From: an uncultured Tateyamaria sp.
Lineage (GTDB): Bacteria; Pseudomonadota; Alphaproteobacteria; Rhodobacterales; Rhodobacteraceae
Assembly (NCBI RefSeq): GCF_947496075.1
Contig: NZ_CANMBJ010000004.1
Span: 620,001 to 684,000, forward strand
Direction of reading: 5' to 3'
DNA: 64,000 nucleotides
Shown here: piece after piece, positions 26,073 to 36,041 of the stretch
Position numbering within the stretch: position 1 is the stretch's first letter
Layout of the letters: each line of letters opens with the position of its first letter
Notes under the pieces: model-generated
The model's input: the letters and a program-made list of their open reading frames with translations, nothing else
Database searches by the model: none
Told to the model about the DNA's origin: nothing
Program-made: the position numbers and the translations under genes

Positions 26073-27239
26073 TTAGTCGATGTCGACCCAGCGTTTGAGA
26101 CGCGCGGAATCCATGCAGGCGTCTACGATCTGGCAGATGTGGTGGCCCGCCTCAAAGGTCGGCCACATGGGTTGGTTCGAGACAATGGATCGGATGAGCT
26201 CGGCCACTTCGATGATCTTGCCCTCGTTATAGCCCAGCGCGAAGTTTGGGAGCGGCAGGAACGCGCCATAGGTCGGGTGTTCCGGGCCAACGTCGATCTC
26301 ACGGAAACCCCGCCGTCCGGTTGGGTCATCGTTGGAGTAAAACCGCAGGCGATTGACCTCGTCGAACGTGTAAGCGAGGCTGCCCTTCGTGCCGTAGATT
26401 TCATATGTTTGCATGAACTTGCGGCCAGTGGCGACGCGACTAAAGTCAATGATGCCTTTTGCGCCGTTCTCAAAGGTACAGAGCAGGTTTGTACCATCCG
26501 GGTTGGTGACATCACCCCACTCGGTCTGATCCGTGATCTCCGGGGCTGCGCCACCAAAGTCCACCCCTTCGATCTTGGGTCGCTTCGGGGCGGTAATGTA
26601 GCTGTCGGCGATCAGCGATGAGACGCGCCCGATCAGAAAATCCATAAAGCTGAACACGTGGCTGCCGGTGTCGCCGATGATGCCCGTGGGGGCAAGGTCG
26701 CCATTGGCGCGCCACATATAGGGGGCGAGCGGGTCGGCATAGATGTCTACGTGCTGGCAGCCTTTGAACAGTTTGATTTCGCCGATCTCTCCGGCATCGA
26801 TGATGTCTTTGGCGCGGTCATGGACCGGGTTCCGGGGGAAGGAATGACCGACACGCGTGATCAGGCCCTTTTCGCGGGCTATGTCCGCAAGTTCGCGCGC
26901 CTCTTTGGCGGTGTCGGCCAATGGCTTTTCACAATAGACGTGCTTGCCGGCCAGAAGCGCCGCCTTGGCTACGTCATAGTGCAGGTTGTCCGGCAGGCAG
27001 ATGTCGATCAAGTCGATGTAGGGATCGTTGACCGCCTCTTGCCAGTTGGTCAGGATCTTGGCCCCCGGAGCCCGAAAGGCCAGACCCTTGGCCGCATCGG
27101 GGTTGGCCTCGACCAGGGCTGTGACGCGGGCGGTGCCACCACCGTCTCCGAAGAAATGCGGAAAGGTCTGGTAAGCCATGGTGTGGACCTTGCCCATCCA
27201 GCCCGACGCGCCCAGAACTGCGACTTTTACTTCCGTCAT
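26073..27239 (-). CDS. Gfo/Idh/MocA-family oxidoreductase
   Basis: This 388-residue protein has an N-terminal NAD(P)-binding fold (VLGASGWMGKVHTMAYQT) and the family's EKPLADT motif, with the catalytic-type lysine. The C-terminal alpha/beta domain has GDTGSHVFSFMDF and GTKGSLAYTFDE. Members oxidise or reduce sugars, inositols and their derivatives, and some act on 3-keto-glycosides. A LacI-type operator (TGGAACGTTCCA, 27268-27279) sits 29-40 bp upstream of its ATG, directly after the lacI-type gene, so it starts its own controlled unit with the downstream FAD dehydrogenase. Confidence 0.92.
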   Translation of the reverse strand: MTEVKVAVLGASGWMGKVHTMAYQTFPHFFGDGGGTARVTALVEANPDAAKGLAFRAPGAKILTNWQEAVNDPYIDLIDICLPDNLHYDVAKAALLAGKHVYCEKPLADTAKEARELADIAREKGLITRVGHSFPRNPVHDRAKDIIDAGEIGEIKLFKGCQHVDIYADPLAPYMWRANGDLAPTGIIGDTGSHVFSFMDFLIGRVSSLIADSYITAPKRPKIEGVDFGGAAPEITDQTEWGDVTNPDGTNLLCTFENGAKGIIDFSRVATGRKFMQTYEIYGTKGSLAYTFDEVNRLRFYSNDDPTGRRGFREIDVGPEHPTYGAFLPLPNFALGYNEGKIIEVAELIRSIVSNQPMWPTFEAGHHICQIVDACMDSARLKRWVDID

Positions 27240-27267
27240 GTGCTTTTCCTTCTTTGTCGCTGGCGCT

Positions 27268-27279
27268 TGGAACGTTCCA
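27268..27279. promoter_or_regulatory. LacI-type operator (single copy)
   Basis: The perfect palindrome TGGAACGTTCCA lies between the LacI-family gene and the Gfo/Idh/MocA gene, 29-40 bp before the latter's ATG. The same 12 bases occur twice before the CoA-transferase gene at 39.9 kb. A central CG step flanked by symmetric half-sites is usual for LacI-family operators. Confidence 0.75.
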
Positions 27280-27330
27280 TCGTTTTGGCGCAGCGTGTTT
27301 CGGGGCCACCCACTGTCGGGCGTGTTGTAA

Positions 27331-28335
27331 TCAGGGTCCGCTAGAGGCCCTCTTGATCAGTTGGACCGGGCTGCGGGCGGTAAGCGCAGGGCGTTTGCCG
27401 TCCTTGATCCACCCTAGGATTTGCGCAGCCGTTGATTTTGCGAAGTCGGGGATGTTGCAACTGACCGAGGTCAGGGACGGATAGCTGTCGCGGCAATCTT
27501 CGATATCATCAAAACCCACGACACGCAGGTCGGTGCCGACGCGCACGCCAAGCTCGGGACAGGCTGCAAGCACGCCGAGGGCCACAAGGTCGTTGAAACA
27601 CAAGACACCATCGACATCCGGGTGTTTGGCTTGCAGGTCGGCGGCCATGGATTTGCCAAAGGATCGCGTCGCTTGACCGGTTAGGACTACCGGTTCCATC
27701 CCGGCCTCGGACAAGACCGCAAGGTAGCCGCTCATCCGTTCCTCGGTGACGGGGCGGCCATCTAGCCCGCCCAGAAACGCGATGCGCTTGCATCCCATCT
27801 CGAGCAAATGCTCGGTCGCGAGGCGCCCGCCCTTTTCATAGTCCGGTGCGACGAAGGGGAATTTCCTGTCGCCTGCATCGAGCGCGCGGAACACCTGCAG
27901 CGTGGGGGTATTGGACGCTTCAAGGACGGCGAGAGCGTCTTGTTCAGCGCCATAGCTGGGCGAGACGATGAAGCCGGACACACCATGTTCAACCAGCGAA
28001 GAGATCATGCGCGTCTGCAGGTCCGGGTCTTCGTCCGAGTTGGCAAGCACAGTTGCAAACCCGTTCTTGGCCAGTTCCATCTGAAACAGGGCCGCGAATT
28101 CGGTGAAGAACGGGTTGCGCAGGTCGTTGATTACCAGACCGATCAGCCCGGAGGAGGACGAGCGCAAGGTTGCAGCCGAACGATTGTAGACATAGCCGAT
28201 GTCGGCCATCGCCTGCCGCACCGCCTGCCGGGTCGTTTCCTTGACCGTCTTGTTGCCTTGCAGGACAAGGCTGACGGTCGATTTCGACACGCCCGCCCGT
28301 TTGGCAACATCCAGTATGGTTGGTCTTTGACCCAT
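27331..28335 (-). CDS. LacI-family transcriptional regulator
   Basis: This 334-residue repressor has an N-terminal LacI helix-turn-helix (TILDVAKRAGVSKSTVSLVLQG, with NKTVKETTRQAV next) and a periplasmic-binding-protein-like sensor domain (IGLVINDLRNPFFTEFAALFQ, then GVSGFIVSP and VVGFDDIED). It probably senses the imported substrate or an early intermediate. It lies between the two halves of the catabolic block. The palindrome TGGAACGTTCCA flanks it at 27268 and precedes the first operon at 39934 and 39957, making it the likely local regulator. Confidence 0.95.
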   Translation of the reverse strand: MGQRPTILDVAKRAGVSKSTVSLVLQGNKTVKETTRQAVRQAMADIGYVYNRSAATLRSSSSGLIGLVINDLRNPFFTEFAALFQMELAKNGFATVLANSDEDPDLQTRMISSLVEHGVSGFIVSPSYGAEQDALAVLEASNTPTLQVFRALDAGDRKFPFVAPDYEKGGRLATEHLLEMGCKRIAFLGGLDGRPVTEERMSGYLAVLSEAGMEPVVLTGQATRSFGKSMAADLQAKHPDVDGVLCFNDLVALGVLAACPELGVRVGTDLRVVGFDDIEDCRDSYPSLTSVSCNIPDFAKSTAAQILGWIKDGKRPALTARSPVQLIKRASSGP

Positions 28336-28371
28336 CTGCAGGCTTTCCTTTGCTATCGGCCTTTTCTGGTC

Positions 28372-28680
28372 TCAAACATCGAGGTCGAGCACAAGGATGC
28401 CGTCGATCCCGCCCACGGCATTTTCAACAAGTTGCCCGCCAAGTGCCTTGTGTTCGTCATTGTCGGCATAGGTTTGCAGCGCATCCCAGCCATCAAAATC
28501 AATCACGAAGCCATGCATGTAGCCGCGTTCGATCTGTTCCGGGCTTTCGGACCGGCCGCCGGTGAAGTTTTGTGCGCCGGGCAATTTGTCCGCCAGTGCA
28601 GACAGGCCCGCATAGATACCGGCAATCTTGTCTTCGGACGTGTCCGGCTTGAACTTGGTGAGTACGATGTGACGGATCAT
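28372..28680 (-). CDS. Dabb (stress-responsive alpha/beta barrel) domain protein
   Basis: This 102-residue protein starts MIRHIVLTKFKPDTSEDKI and has RGYMHGFVIDFDGWDALQTYADNDEHKAL, the Dabb ferredoxin-like barrel pattern. Such small dimers include stress proteins and a few enzymes such as polyketide cyclases, so function cannot be assigned. Its ATG overlaps the stop of the upstream GMC oxidoreductase (ATGA), which suggests it is made in step with that enzyme and may act on its product. Confidence 0.88.
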   Translation of the reverse strand: MIRHIVLTKFKPDTSEDKIAGIYAGLSALADKLPGAQNFTGGRSESPEQIERGYMHGFVIDFDGWDALQTYADNDEHKALGGQLVENAVGGIDGILVLDLDV

Positions 28681-30272
28681 TGCATGAGTCCCTGATCTTG
28701 CTTGATCATGTCAGCGGCCTTTTCACCGATCATGATGGATGGAGCGTTGGTGTTGGAGGAGTTGACCGTAGGCATGACCGAGGCATCGGCCACACGCAGC
28801 CCGTCGATCCCATTGAACCGCAGGCGGGGGTCCAGCACCGCATCGGCATCATTGCCCATGCGGCAGGTGCCCGCGCAGTGGTGCGATGTTTTGGAATGCA
28901 CGCAGATGAAGTTGAAGTAGTCCTCATCCGTCTGCACATCTCGCCCCGGCAAACGTTCGGCCATGATGAAAGGTTTCAGAGCGTCCTGCGCCAGAATGTT
29001 CTGTACCAGCTTCAGGCCCCGGATCGACATTTCGCGATCATAGGGGTCTGACAGATAGTTCGGGTCGATCAGGGGCATATCGGCGGGATTGCCGCTTTGC
29101 AGCCTGACGCTGCCGCGAGAGCGCGGGCGTAAGTGGCAGGCGTTGAGGGTCACACCGCCGTTTGGCATGGCTTCGACCCCGGCCTCGATCCCAGTACCAA
29201 GCCCGAGATGCATCTGGATATCGGGCGACCGCGCGTTTTCATCCGCATACCAGAAGCCGCCGGTTTCAAAGAGGCTGGAGGCAACCGGCCCCTTGCGCGT
29301 GAACATGTATTGCAGCCCGGCCAGCGCACTCAGGTGCAGTTTGGCAAAGCGATCATATGTGTGTGGACCAGTCACCTCGCAAATCGCATAGAGATCAAGG
29401 TGATCCTGAAGGTTCGCGCCGACCCCCGGCTGGTTCAGCACAACGTTGATGCCAAGCCCGTGCAGGTGATCCGCCGGACCGATACCCGAGAGCTGCAAGA
29501 GGCGGGGTGATCCGATGGCGCCGGAGGACAGGATAACTTCGCGATCTGCTGTGACCTTGGTGCCGTCTGCCATCTCGACCCCTGTGGCGTGCCCGTTTTC
29601 GACCGTGATGTGTCGGACCTGCGCCTGCATCTGAATGGTCAGGTTGGGCCTCGATCGGGCTGGGGTCAGAAACGCCATCGCAGCCGAGGATCGGCGCGCA
29701 TTGCGCTGTGTCAGCTGATAGTAGCCTGCGCCGTCCTGCTTGGCCCCGTTCACATCCGTGGTCTTCGGGATGCCCAGTTGTCCTGCAGCCTCGATAAACG
29801 CGTCACAGATTGGCAGCGGTGCGGCAGGCATCGAGACGCCCACTGGCCCCCCCTGGCCGTGATAGTGGCCATTGTACGTGTCGTTATCCTCGGACTTCTT
29901 GAAATAGGGCAGAACGTCTTCATAGCTCCACCCCTCGCACCCCATTTGCCGCCACTCATCGTAGTCCTGAGCCGCACCGCGCGTGTAGATTTGCGCGTTA
30001 ATGGCCGAACCGCCGCCAATAACCTTGGCCTGGGTATAGTTGAACACCTTGTCCTGCATGGATCGCTGCGGCGTGGTCGACCATCCCCATGATCCGATGC
30101 CCTTGGTCATCTTGGCGAAGCCTGCGGGCAGGTGGAAAAACGGGTGGCGGTCGCTGCCGCCAGCTTCGAGCAGCAAGACACGCGCGTCTGGGTGTTCTGA
30201 CAGCCGCGCTGCAATCACCGACCCCGCCGATCCGCCCCCGATGACAATGAAATCGTAGCCCTTGGCCGTCAT
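28677..30272 (-). CDS. GMC-family oxidoreductase (choline dehydrogenase-like)
   Basis: This 531-residue FAD enzyme has the GMC N-terminus YDFIVIGGGSAGSVIAARLSE, the signature region KVIGGGSAINAQIYTRG, and the C-terminal block with the active-site His in HHCAGTCRMG followed by VADASVMPTVNSSNTNAPSIMIGEKAADMI. This is the alcohol/choline-dehydrogenase branch, which oxidises primary or secondary alcohols. It overlaps the second GMC gene upstream (ATGA) and the Dabb gene downstream. The neighbouring aldehyde dehydrogenase could take its product further. Confidence 0.93.
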   Translation of the reverse strand: MTAKGYDFIVIGGGSAGSVIAARLSEHPDARVLLLEAGGSDRHPFFHLPAGFAKMTKGIGSWGWSTTPQRSMQDKVFNYTQAKVIGGGSAINAQIYTRGAAQDYDEWRQMGCEGWSYEDVLPYFKKSEDNDTYNGHYHGQGGPVGVSMPAAPLPICDAFIEAAGQLGIPKTTDVNGAKQDGAGYYQLTQRNARRSSAAMAFLTPARSRPNLTIQMQAQVRHITVENGHATGVEMADGTKVTADREVILSSGAIGSPRLLQLSGIGPADHLHGLGINVVLNQPGVGANLQDHLDLYAICEVTGPHTYDRFAKLHLSALAGLQYMFTRKGPVASSLFETGGFWYADENARSPDIQMHLGLGTGIEAGVEAMPNGGVTLNACHLRPRSRGSVRLQSGNPADMPLIDPNYLSDPYDREMSIRGLKLVQNILAQDALKPFIMAERLPGRDVQTDEDYFNFICVHSKTSHHCAGTCRMGNDADAVLDPRLRFNGIDGLRVADASVMPTVNSSNTNAPSIMIGEKAADMIKQDQGLMQ

Positions 30273-31762
30273 GCCGCAAGCTCCGTCTGGGCAATGTGCC
30301 GCCCGGCCCGGTGCGCAAGTGCCGCGATGGTCAATGCGGGGTTCACGGCGGCAGATGTCGGCAGGACCGAGGCATCGACGATAAACAGGTTCTTGTGGTC
30401 ATGGCTGCGGCAGAACGTGTCCACGACGTTTGCCGCCGGGTCGGCCCCCATGCGTGCCGTGCCACACTGGTGTGATGGGGTGCGGCGGTCGAAGGGCCGC
30501 GCCATCACGATGGGAAACCCTGCCTGTTTCAGTTTGGCCGTGAGCTTTTTCACCAAAAGTTCGTGCCCGGCCCAGTTTGACCGCTGCCAGTCAAGTTTGA
30601 TCTGTCCGTCCTTCAACGTGACGCGGCTGTCCGGGTTCGGCAAGTCCTCGGACATGGCGTAGAAATCAAAACTGCGCGCGGCGATCTGGTGGGCCAGCCA
30701 GCGCGGCAGGCGTGCATTGGCCGCAAGAATGGGGCCGGTGATTTTACCAAGCAACTGGATGTTGCCCAGAGGCCCGTCGCCGTCACGGCCCAGGTAGTAG
30801 TCATTCACCAGCAGCGTTTTCTGGTACACCGCCCGGTTGCGCCGGAACGGATGCAGGGCCATCACGGCGCTGCAATTGTGGTTCATGAAGTTTCGCCCGA
30901 CCTGATCCGAGCGGTTGGCAAGTCCCGTTGGGCAGGTGTCATTGGCCGAGGCAAGCAGCAGGGCAGCCGTCTGCACCGCGCCTGCAGCCAGCACGATGAT
31001 CGGTGCTGTCAGCGTTTCGGTGCCACCATCCACTTCGCAAGTCACACCTGTCACTTGACCGTTCGGGTCAGCGATCAGGGCCGTTGCACGGCACCCAGTG
31101 CGTATCTGGACGTTGTCATGGGCCAGTGCGGTGGACAGCCCGCAGGTTTCCGCGTCCATCTTGCCGCCGCAGGTGTCGGGATAGGCATCCCACGTGGTCT
31201 GACCCGCCGCCAGCCAGCGGTCGATGTCGACGCCAAGCGGGAGATGGCTGGGCGTCAATCCAACCCGTTTTAACCGGGCGCGCAGATCGGCGATGTCGTC
31301 CTCATCCGGCACCGGTTTGTGCGGGTAGGTGCCGGAGTGGGGCGGCTCTGTCGGGTCATCGCCCAAGGCCCCCCGCACGGCATAGAGCTGTTCAGCCGCC
31401 TGATAGTCGGGTTCAAGATCGTCATAGCTGATTGGCCAACCGGGAGTCGCACCGCCTGTGTGCTGCACCACGCCGAAATCCTCGGCCCGGTACCGGATCA
31501 GCACGGCACCGTAGAATTTCGAATTGCCGCCGACATTGTAGTAGTTGCCGGGGTTGAAGGGCTGGTCTTTGCCATCCAGCCAAACCTCGTCCGGGCGAAA
31601 GACACCGTCCCCGAAAATCGCCTGCGTGTCACGGTCCTGTGGCGACGGGCGCAGGTGGTCCCCCCGTTCAAGGATCAGGATGCGGCGGCCCGTGGGAGCA
31701 AGCACCGCAGCCAGTGTCGCGCCGCCCATGCCCGAGCCGATTATGATGACGTCCGGCTGCAT
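30269..31762 (-). CDS. GMC-family oxidoreductase (sugar-dehydrogenase-like branch)
   Basis: This 497-residue FAD enzyme has an N-terminal GSGMGGATLAAVLAPTGRRILILERGD motif and the C-terminal GMC block SHQCGTARMGADP...FIVDASVLPTSAAVNPALTIAALAHRAG. The long NYYNVGGNSKFYGAVLIRYRAEDF segment and this ending resemble GMC enzymes acting on sugars or glycosides, such as glucoside 3-dehydrogenase catalytic subunits; that resemblance is from memory and unverified. I see no Tat or Sec signal, so it is probably cytoplasmic. ATG 31762 overlaps the ABC ATPase stop (TGATG). Confidence 0.9.
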   Translation of the reverse strand: MQPDVIIIGSGMGGATLAAVLAPTGRRILILERGDHLRPSPQDRDTQAIFGDGVFRPDEVWLDGKDQPFNPGNYYNVGGNSKFYGAVLIRYRAEDFGVVQHTGGATPGWPISYDDLEPDYQAAEQLYAVRGALGDDPTEPPHSGTYPHKPVPDEDDIADLRARLKRVGLTPSHLPLGVDIDRWLAAGQTTWDAYPDTCGGKMDAETCGLSTALAHDNVQIRTGCRATALIADPNGQVTGVTCEVDGGTETLTAPIIVLAAGAVQTAALLLASANDTCPTGLANRSDQVGRNFMNHNCSAVMALHPFRRNRAVYQKTLLVNDYYLGRDGDGPLGNIQLLGKITGPILAANARLPRWLAHQIAARSFDFYAMSEDLPNPDSRVTLKDGQIKLDWQRSNWAGHELLVKKLTAKLKQAGFPIVMARPFDRRTPSHQCGTARMGADPAANVVDTFCRSHDHKNLFIVDASVLPTSAAVNPALTIAALAHRAGRHIAQTELAA

Positions 31763-32874
31763 CAAGGCGCGATGCGCGCCTCGGTCGCGGGATCAAAGGC
31801 GACCGCTTTTTCCATGTTCACGGCAAAGGTGAAATCCGCGCCCGGATGTACCTCGGCATCGGAACGCATCCGCGCGATCACGTCCTTGCCGCCCATCGTC
31901 ATCGTCACGAAAGTGTCGGAGCCTGCGGGTTCCGTCACAACGATCCGATTGGTCATATGCGCGATGTTCGAGGATTTGCGGTCTGCCGCGTCCTCGTCCG
32001 TGATCGTTTCAGGCCGGATGCCCAGAAGGATGTCTTTCCCGTCCCAGCCCTCCATGTTGCCCTGGCTGAACGGCAGGGCAGTTTCGGTCCCGTCGTGCAA
32101 CGCAACGCGCGCCATGGGCTTGCCGTTCTCGACCGCGACCCGTGCCGGCACGACGTTCATTGCCGGCGACCCCATGAAGGTCGCCACAAAAATGTTCGCG
32201 GGCGTGTCGTAGATATCCTGCGGCGTGCCAAGTTGCTGGACATAACCGCCGTTCATCACCGCGATGCGCGTCGAGAGCGTCATCGCCTCGATCTGGTCGT
32301 GGGTCACGTAGACGATGGTGGTGCCAAGCTTCTGGTGCAGCTTCTTGATCTCTGTCCGCATGTCCACGCGCAGTTTCGCATCGAGATTGGACAGCGGTTC
32401 GTCGAACAGGAACACATCCGGATCGCGCACCAGTGCGCGGCCCATGGCAACCCGTTGCCGCTGCCCACCGGACAGTGCACCGGGTTTGCGATCAAGCAGT
32501 TGTTCGATCTGCAAGAGGCTGGCCACCTCCTTCATCGCCTTCTCGCGCTCGGGCTTGGGCGTGCCATGCATTTCCAGCCCGAAGGTGATGTTCTGCCCAA
32601 CCGTCATGTTCGGATAGAGCGCGTAGGATTGGAACACCATTGCGATGTTGCGCTTGGACGGGTGGACCCCGTTCATCACCCGATCCTTGATCCGGATTTC
32701 ACCGCTGCTGATCTCTTCCAGACCGGCAATCATGTTCAGAAGCGTGGATTTCCCACAGCCTGACGGGCCAACGAGGACAAGAAACTCGCCCTCTTCAATC
32801 GAGATGTCCACGTTATGCAGAACTTCGACCGCGCCATAGGACTTGGTTGTGTTGTCGATATCGAGAAAGCCCAT
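31762..32874 (-). CDS. Sugar-type ABC transporter ATP-binding protein (UgpC/MalK type)
   Basis: This 370-residue ATPase has Walker [11 protein letters not shown]-loop, signature [15 protein letters not shown], Walker [17 protein letters not shown] and switch His in [12 protein letters not shown]-terminal MalK-type TOBE extension (about 240-370) follows. It powers the importer formed with the two permeases and the binding protein upstream. It starts 5 bp after the second permease and overlaps the GMC gene downstream, tying import to oxidation. Confidence 0.95.
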   Translation of the reverse strand: MGFLDIDNTTKSYGAVEVLHNVDISIEEGEFLVLVGPSGCGKSTLLNMIAGLEEISSGEIRIKDRVMNGVHPSKRNIAMVFQSYALYPNMTVGQNITFGLEMHGTPKPEREKAMKEVASLLQIEQLLDRKPGALSGGQRQRVAMGRALVRDPDVFLFDEPLSNLDAKLRVDMRTEIKKLHQKLGTTIVYVTHDQIEAMTLSTRIAVMNGGYVQQLGTPQDIYDTPANIFVATFMGSPAMNVVPARVAVENGKPMARVALHDGTETALPFSQGNMEGWDGKDILLGIRPETITDEDAADRKSSNIAHMTNRIVVTEPAGSDTFVTMTMGGKDVIARMRSDAEVHPGADFTFAVNMEKAVAFDPATEARIAP

Positions 32875-32879
32875 GGGTC

Positions 32880-33761
32880 TTATCCTTTGACGGAGCCAGC
32901 CATCAGACCGCGCACGAAATAGCGGCCCGCGACGATGTAGACGAGGAGAGTGGGAAGTGCGGCCAGGATCGCACCGGCGAAGTGAACGTTGTATTCCTTC
33001 ACCCCGTGGCTGGCCTGCACCAGATTGTTAAGCGCAACCGTCATGGGCTGGCTGTCAGCGCCAGCAAAGGAGGCGCCAAAGAGGAAATCGTTCCAGATGT
33101 TGGTGAACTGCCAGATGATCGACACCACGGCGATGGGGCCTGACGAGGGCAGAAGAATACGCCAGAATATCTGGAAAAAACCTGCCCCGTCGATCTGCGC
33201 TGCGCGCACCAGTTCGGTCGGGAAGACCGCGTAGTAGTTGCGGAAGTACAGCGTCGTGAACCCGATCCCGTAGACCACGTGCACCAGCACAAGCCCCCAG
33301 GTTGTTCCGGCCAACCCCATCAGGCCCAGCATCCGCGCCATGGGGATCAGAACGATCTGAAACGGGATGAAACAGGCAAAGAGCATGAGGCCAAACAGGA
33401 TCGTGTCGCCACGAAACCGCCATTTGGTCAGCACATAGCCATTGAGGGCGCCCAGGATGGTCGAGATGGCGACAGCAGGCACGACCATCTTGATCGAATT
33501 CCAGAAATACGGGGACAGGCCCGTAGGCTCGACCCCGATCTGGGCCGAGGACCACGCCTTGGCCCACGGTTCCAGCGTCCAGAGCTGCGGCAGGTTCATC
33601 ATGCCGCCGCCTGTGATTTCTTCCAGCGGCTTCACCGAATTCACCAGCATCACGTAAAGCGGCAGCATGTAGAACAGCGCAAACAGGATCAGCACGAGGT
33701 AGATCAGCATGCGCACGGCACGCCCTGTGCGGATGGCGGTATCTTGAGTCGCGTGCGCCAT
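32880..33761 (-). CDS. Sugar ABC transporter permease (MalG-like)
   Basis: This 293-residue membrane protein with six helices is of the CUT1 MalG class. The EAA loop is [15 protein letters not shown] and visible as [20 protein letters not shown] before LPSSGPI. It forms half of the channel of the importer. ATG 33761 overlaps the stop of the first permease (TGATG); the GTG at 33764 is in frame but less likely. Confidence 0.93.
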   Translation of the reverse strand: MAHATQDTAIRTGRAVRMLIYLVLILFALFYMLPLYVMLVNSVKPLEEITGGGMMNLPQLWTLEPWAKAWSSAQIGVEPTGLSPYFWNSIKMVVPAVAISTILGALNGYVLTKWRFRGDTILFGLMLFACFIPFQIVLIPMARMLGLMGLAGTTWGLVLVHVVYGIGFTTLYFRNYYAVFPTELVRAAQIDGAGFFQIFWRILLPSSGPIAVVSIIWQFTNIWNDFLFGASFAGADSQPMTVALNNLVQASHGVKEYNVHFAGAILAALPTLLVYIVAGRYFVRGLMAGSVKG

Positions 33762-34654
33762 CACTTCTTCTCCCGCAATTCGGCGTAGAGGTATGGGATC
33801 ATGATGGCGGCAATGGTCATCAGCATGATCGTGGCCGAGGCCGCGCCGATCCCCATCTGGTTCCGTGAGAACGTGTAGGAATACATGAAGGTCGCGGGCA
33901 ATTCGGTTGCCCGCCCGGGGCCACCGCCGGTTAGAGCGATGACAAGGTCAAACGTCTTGATGGCGAGGTGGCTGAGGATCACGAAGGCCGACAAGAACGC
34001 GGGCCGCAACTGTGGAATGATGATCCGGCGATAGAGGTTCCAATTCGAGGCGCCATCCATCTGCGCCGCCTTGAGGATTTCGTTGTCGATCCCGCGCAGA
34101 CCCGCAAGGAACATGGCCATGACAAACCCGCTTGTCTGCCAGACGGCGGCAAGAACCACGGTGTAGATGGCGAAATCCCGGTTCTTGATCCAATCGAATT
34201 CGAAACTGGTCCAGCCCCAGCTTTGCATGACATTCTCAAGCCCGATGCCGGGATCAAGAAACCATTTCCACGCCGTGCCCGTGACGATGAAGCTGAGTGC
34301 CATCGGGTAGAGGTACACGGTTCGAATGAACCCTTCGGCCCGGATTTTCTGATCAAGAAAGATCGCGAGGCTAAGCCCAAGGACCGTGCAGATCCCGATA
34401 TAGAGCAGGGCAAAGATGCCCATGTTGGTGATCGACGTTTCCCAATGGCTGAGGCGCCAGAGCTTGGAGTAATTCTCCCATCCGATCCAGCCGAAGGACG
34501 GCAGAAGCCGACTGTCGGTAAAGGACAGATAGACCGAGAACGCGATGAACCCGTAGACAAAGATCAGGACCATGGCCAGCGATGGTGAAAGCACCAGCTT
34601 GGGCAACCATGTCTGTAGCCGTGTCTTGAAATCCGCGTTGGCAGCCTGTGCCAT
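33761..34654 (-). CDS. Sugar ABC transporter permease (MalF-like)
   Basis: This 297-residue protein has six hydrophobic helices and the EAA loop NEILKAAQMDGASNWNLYRRI followed by IPQLRP, as in CUT1 MalF/UgpA permeases. With the MalG-like partner it makes the transmembrane pore. It is separated from the binding-protein gene by 91 bp containing a strong stem-loop that may lower permease expression relative to the binding protein. Confidence 0.93.
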   Translation of the reverse strand: MAQAANADFKTRLQTWLPKLVLSPSLAMVLIFVYGFIAFSVYLSFTDSRLLPSFGWIGWENYSKLWRLSHWETSITNMGIFALLYIGICTVLGLSLAIFLDQKIRAEGFIRTVYLYPMALSFIVTGTAWKWFLDPGIGLENVMQSWGWTSFEFDWIKNRDFAIYTVVLAAVWQTSGFVMAMFLAGLRGIDNEILKAAQMDGASNWNLYRRIIIPQLRPAFLSAFVILSHLAIKTFDLVIALTGGGPGRATELPATFMYSYTFSRNQMGIGAASATIMLMTIAAIMIPYLYAELREKK

Positions 34655-34703
34655 GACGCGCCCTCCTCACCCAGAAGTCATTGGTTTGTTGTGCATCCAA
34701 AGC

Positions 34704-34736
34704 GGCGGGGCGACGGCATTATTCCACCGCCCCGCC
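34704..34736 (-). terminator. Stem-loop after the binding-protein gene
   Basis: GGCGGGGCG (34704-34712) and CGCCCCGCC (34728-34736) form a perfect 9-bp GC stem with a 15-nt loop, 10 bp after the binding-protein stop. There is no T-run. Such stems after binding-protein genes usually stabilise the upstream mRNA and give partial termination. Confidence 0.6.
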
Positions 34737-34745
34737 AAGGGAGGA

Positions 34746-36005
34746 TCACTTGGCGATCGACACCGCGTCGACAAGTTCCACAATAGCGGTTTCGCTGTCG
34801 TACTCGCCGTTGAAATGCGCCGTGACCACGTCGTAGATCGCGTTCTTCACCGACGCAGGGTTGGCATGGCCGTGGGCCATGGAACCAAAGAGGTTGCCCG
34901 ATGATGCGGCGGCAGCCAGATCGGCCATGCCTTTCTTGCCGCAATCGTCAAACGCCTCGTTCGACACGTCGGTGCGTGCGGGAACCGACCCTTTCACCAC
35001 GTTGAAGGCGGATTGGAACGAGGGCGACAGGATCGCCGTGGCGAGCTTGGCCTGTTCCGGGGAAACGGCTCCGCCTTGGTCGAACATCATGAACTGGTCC
35101 GCGTTGAACGTGACCTGATCAGACGTGCCGGGGAAGCGGAAGCACAGGAAGTCCTGGCCCGGCACCTTGCCCGCGTTCAGAAACTCGCCCTTGGCCCAGT
35201 CGCCCATCATCTGGAAACCGGCTTCGCCATTGATGACCATGGCAGTTGCGAGGTTCCAGTCACGGCCCGAGAAATTCTCGTCCACGTTTTCGCGGATCAC
35301 GGCCATACGGTCGAACGCCTCTTTCATGCCGTCGCCACCCAGAACGCTTTCATCAAGGTCGATGAACGCGGCCTGGTAGCCATCAGGGCCAAGCACGGAC
35401 ATCGCCACCGCGTCGAAGACGGTGGCATCCTGCCAAGCCTGCCCGCCGTGCGCGACCGGCGTCACGCCTGCTGCCTTGAGGGTATCCAGAGCGGCGGTGA
35501 ACTCCTCCCATGTGGTTGGGACAGCGATGCCATTGGCATCGAGCACGGCCTTGTTGGCCCAGACCCAGTTGGTCGAGTGCACGTTCACGGGGGCCGAAAC
35601 CCACTTGCCATCGACCTTTGCGAATTGCTGCAGGGCAGCCGGGATCACGTCGTCCCACCCTTCTGCCGCGGCGACATCATTGAGGTTCGCCAGAGCGCCC
35701 TGGTTTGCCCAGTCGAGAATGTCAAAGCCAAGGCCCTGAACGGCCGTGGGCGCATTGCCAGCAGTGACGCGTGCGCGCAGAACAGTCATCGCCTGTTCGC
35801 CACCGCCGCCCGCAACCGGCATATCGGTCCAGCCGACGCCCTGACCTTCCAGGTCTTCCTTCAGAACGTTCAACGCGGCGGCCTCACCGCCCGATGTCCA
35901 CCAGTGCAACACCTCGACACCGCCATGCCCATCTGCGTGAGCGGCACCGGCGCTGACCGTCAGCGCCAGCGCGATTGCTGTTTTAGTCTTCAAAAAAGAA
36001 CGCAT
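34746..36005 (-). CDS. ABC transporter sugar-type substrate-binding protein
   Basis: This 419-residue periplasmic protein has a signal peptide ([20 protein letters not shown], cleavage probably after AHA). The family-1 solute-binding fold opens [21 protein letters not shown]. The cysteine in [12 protein letters not shown] and its partner in FDDCGKKGM are features I associate with the glucose/mannose GtsA-type group. It delivers a carbohydrate or related compound to the two permeases. Ligand identity cannot be read from sequence. It lies 36 bp after the aldehyde dehydrogenase gene in the same operon. Confidence 0.93.
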   Translation of the reverse strand: MRSFLKTKTAIALALTVSAGAAHADGHGGVEVLHWWTSGGEAAALNVLKEDLEGQGVGWTDMPVAGGGGEQAMTVLRARVTAGNAPTAVQGLGFDILDWANQGALANLNDVAAAEGWDDVIPAALQQFAKVDGKWVSAPVNVHSTNWVWANKAVLDANGIAVPTTWEEFTAALDTLKAAGVTPVAHGGQAWQDATVFDAVAMSVLGPDGYQAAFIDLDESVLGGDGMKEAFDRMAVIRENVDENFSGRDWNLATAMVINGEAGFQMMGDWAKGEFLNAGKVPGQDFLCFRFPGTSDQVTFNADQFMMFDQGGAVSPEQAKLATAILSPSFQSAFNVVKGSVPARTDVSNEAFDDCGKKGMADLAAAASSGNLFGSMAHGHANPASVKNAIYDVVTAHFNGEYDSETAIVELVDAVSIAK

Positions 36006-36041
36006 TGGTTTCCTCCCATTTTGCGATTGCAGTGACGCACG

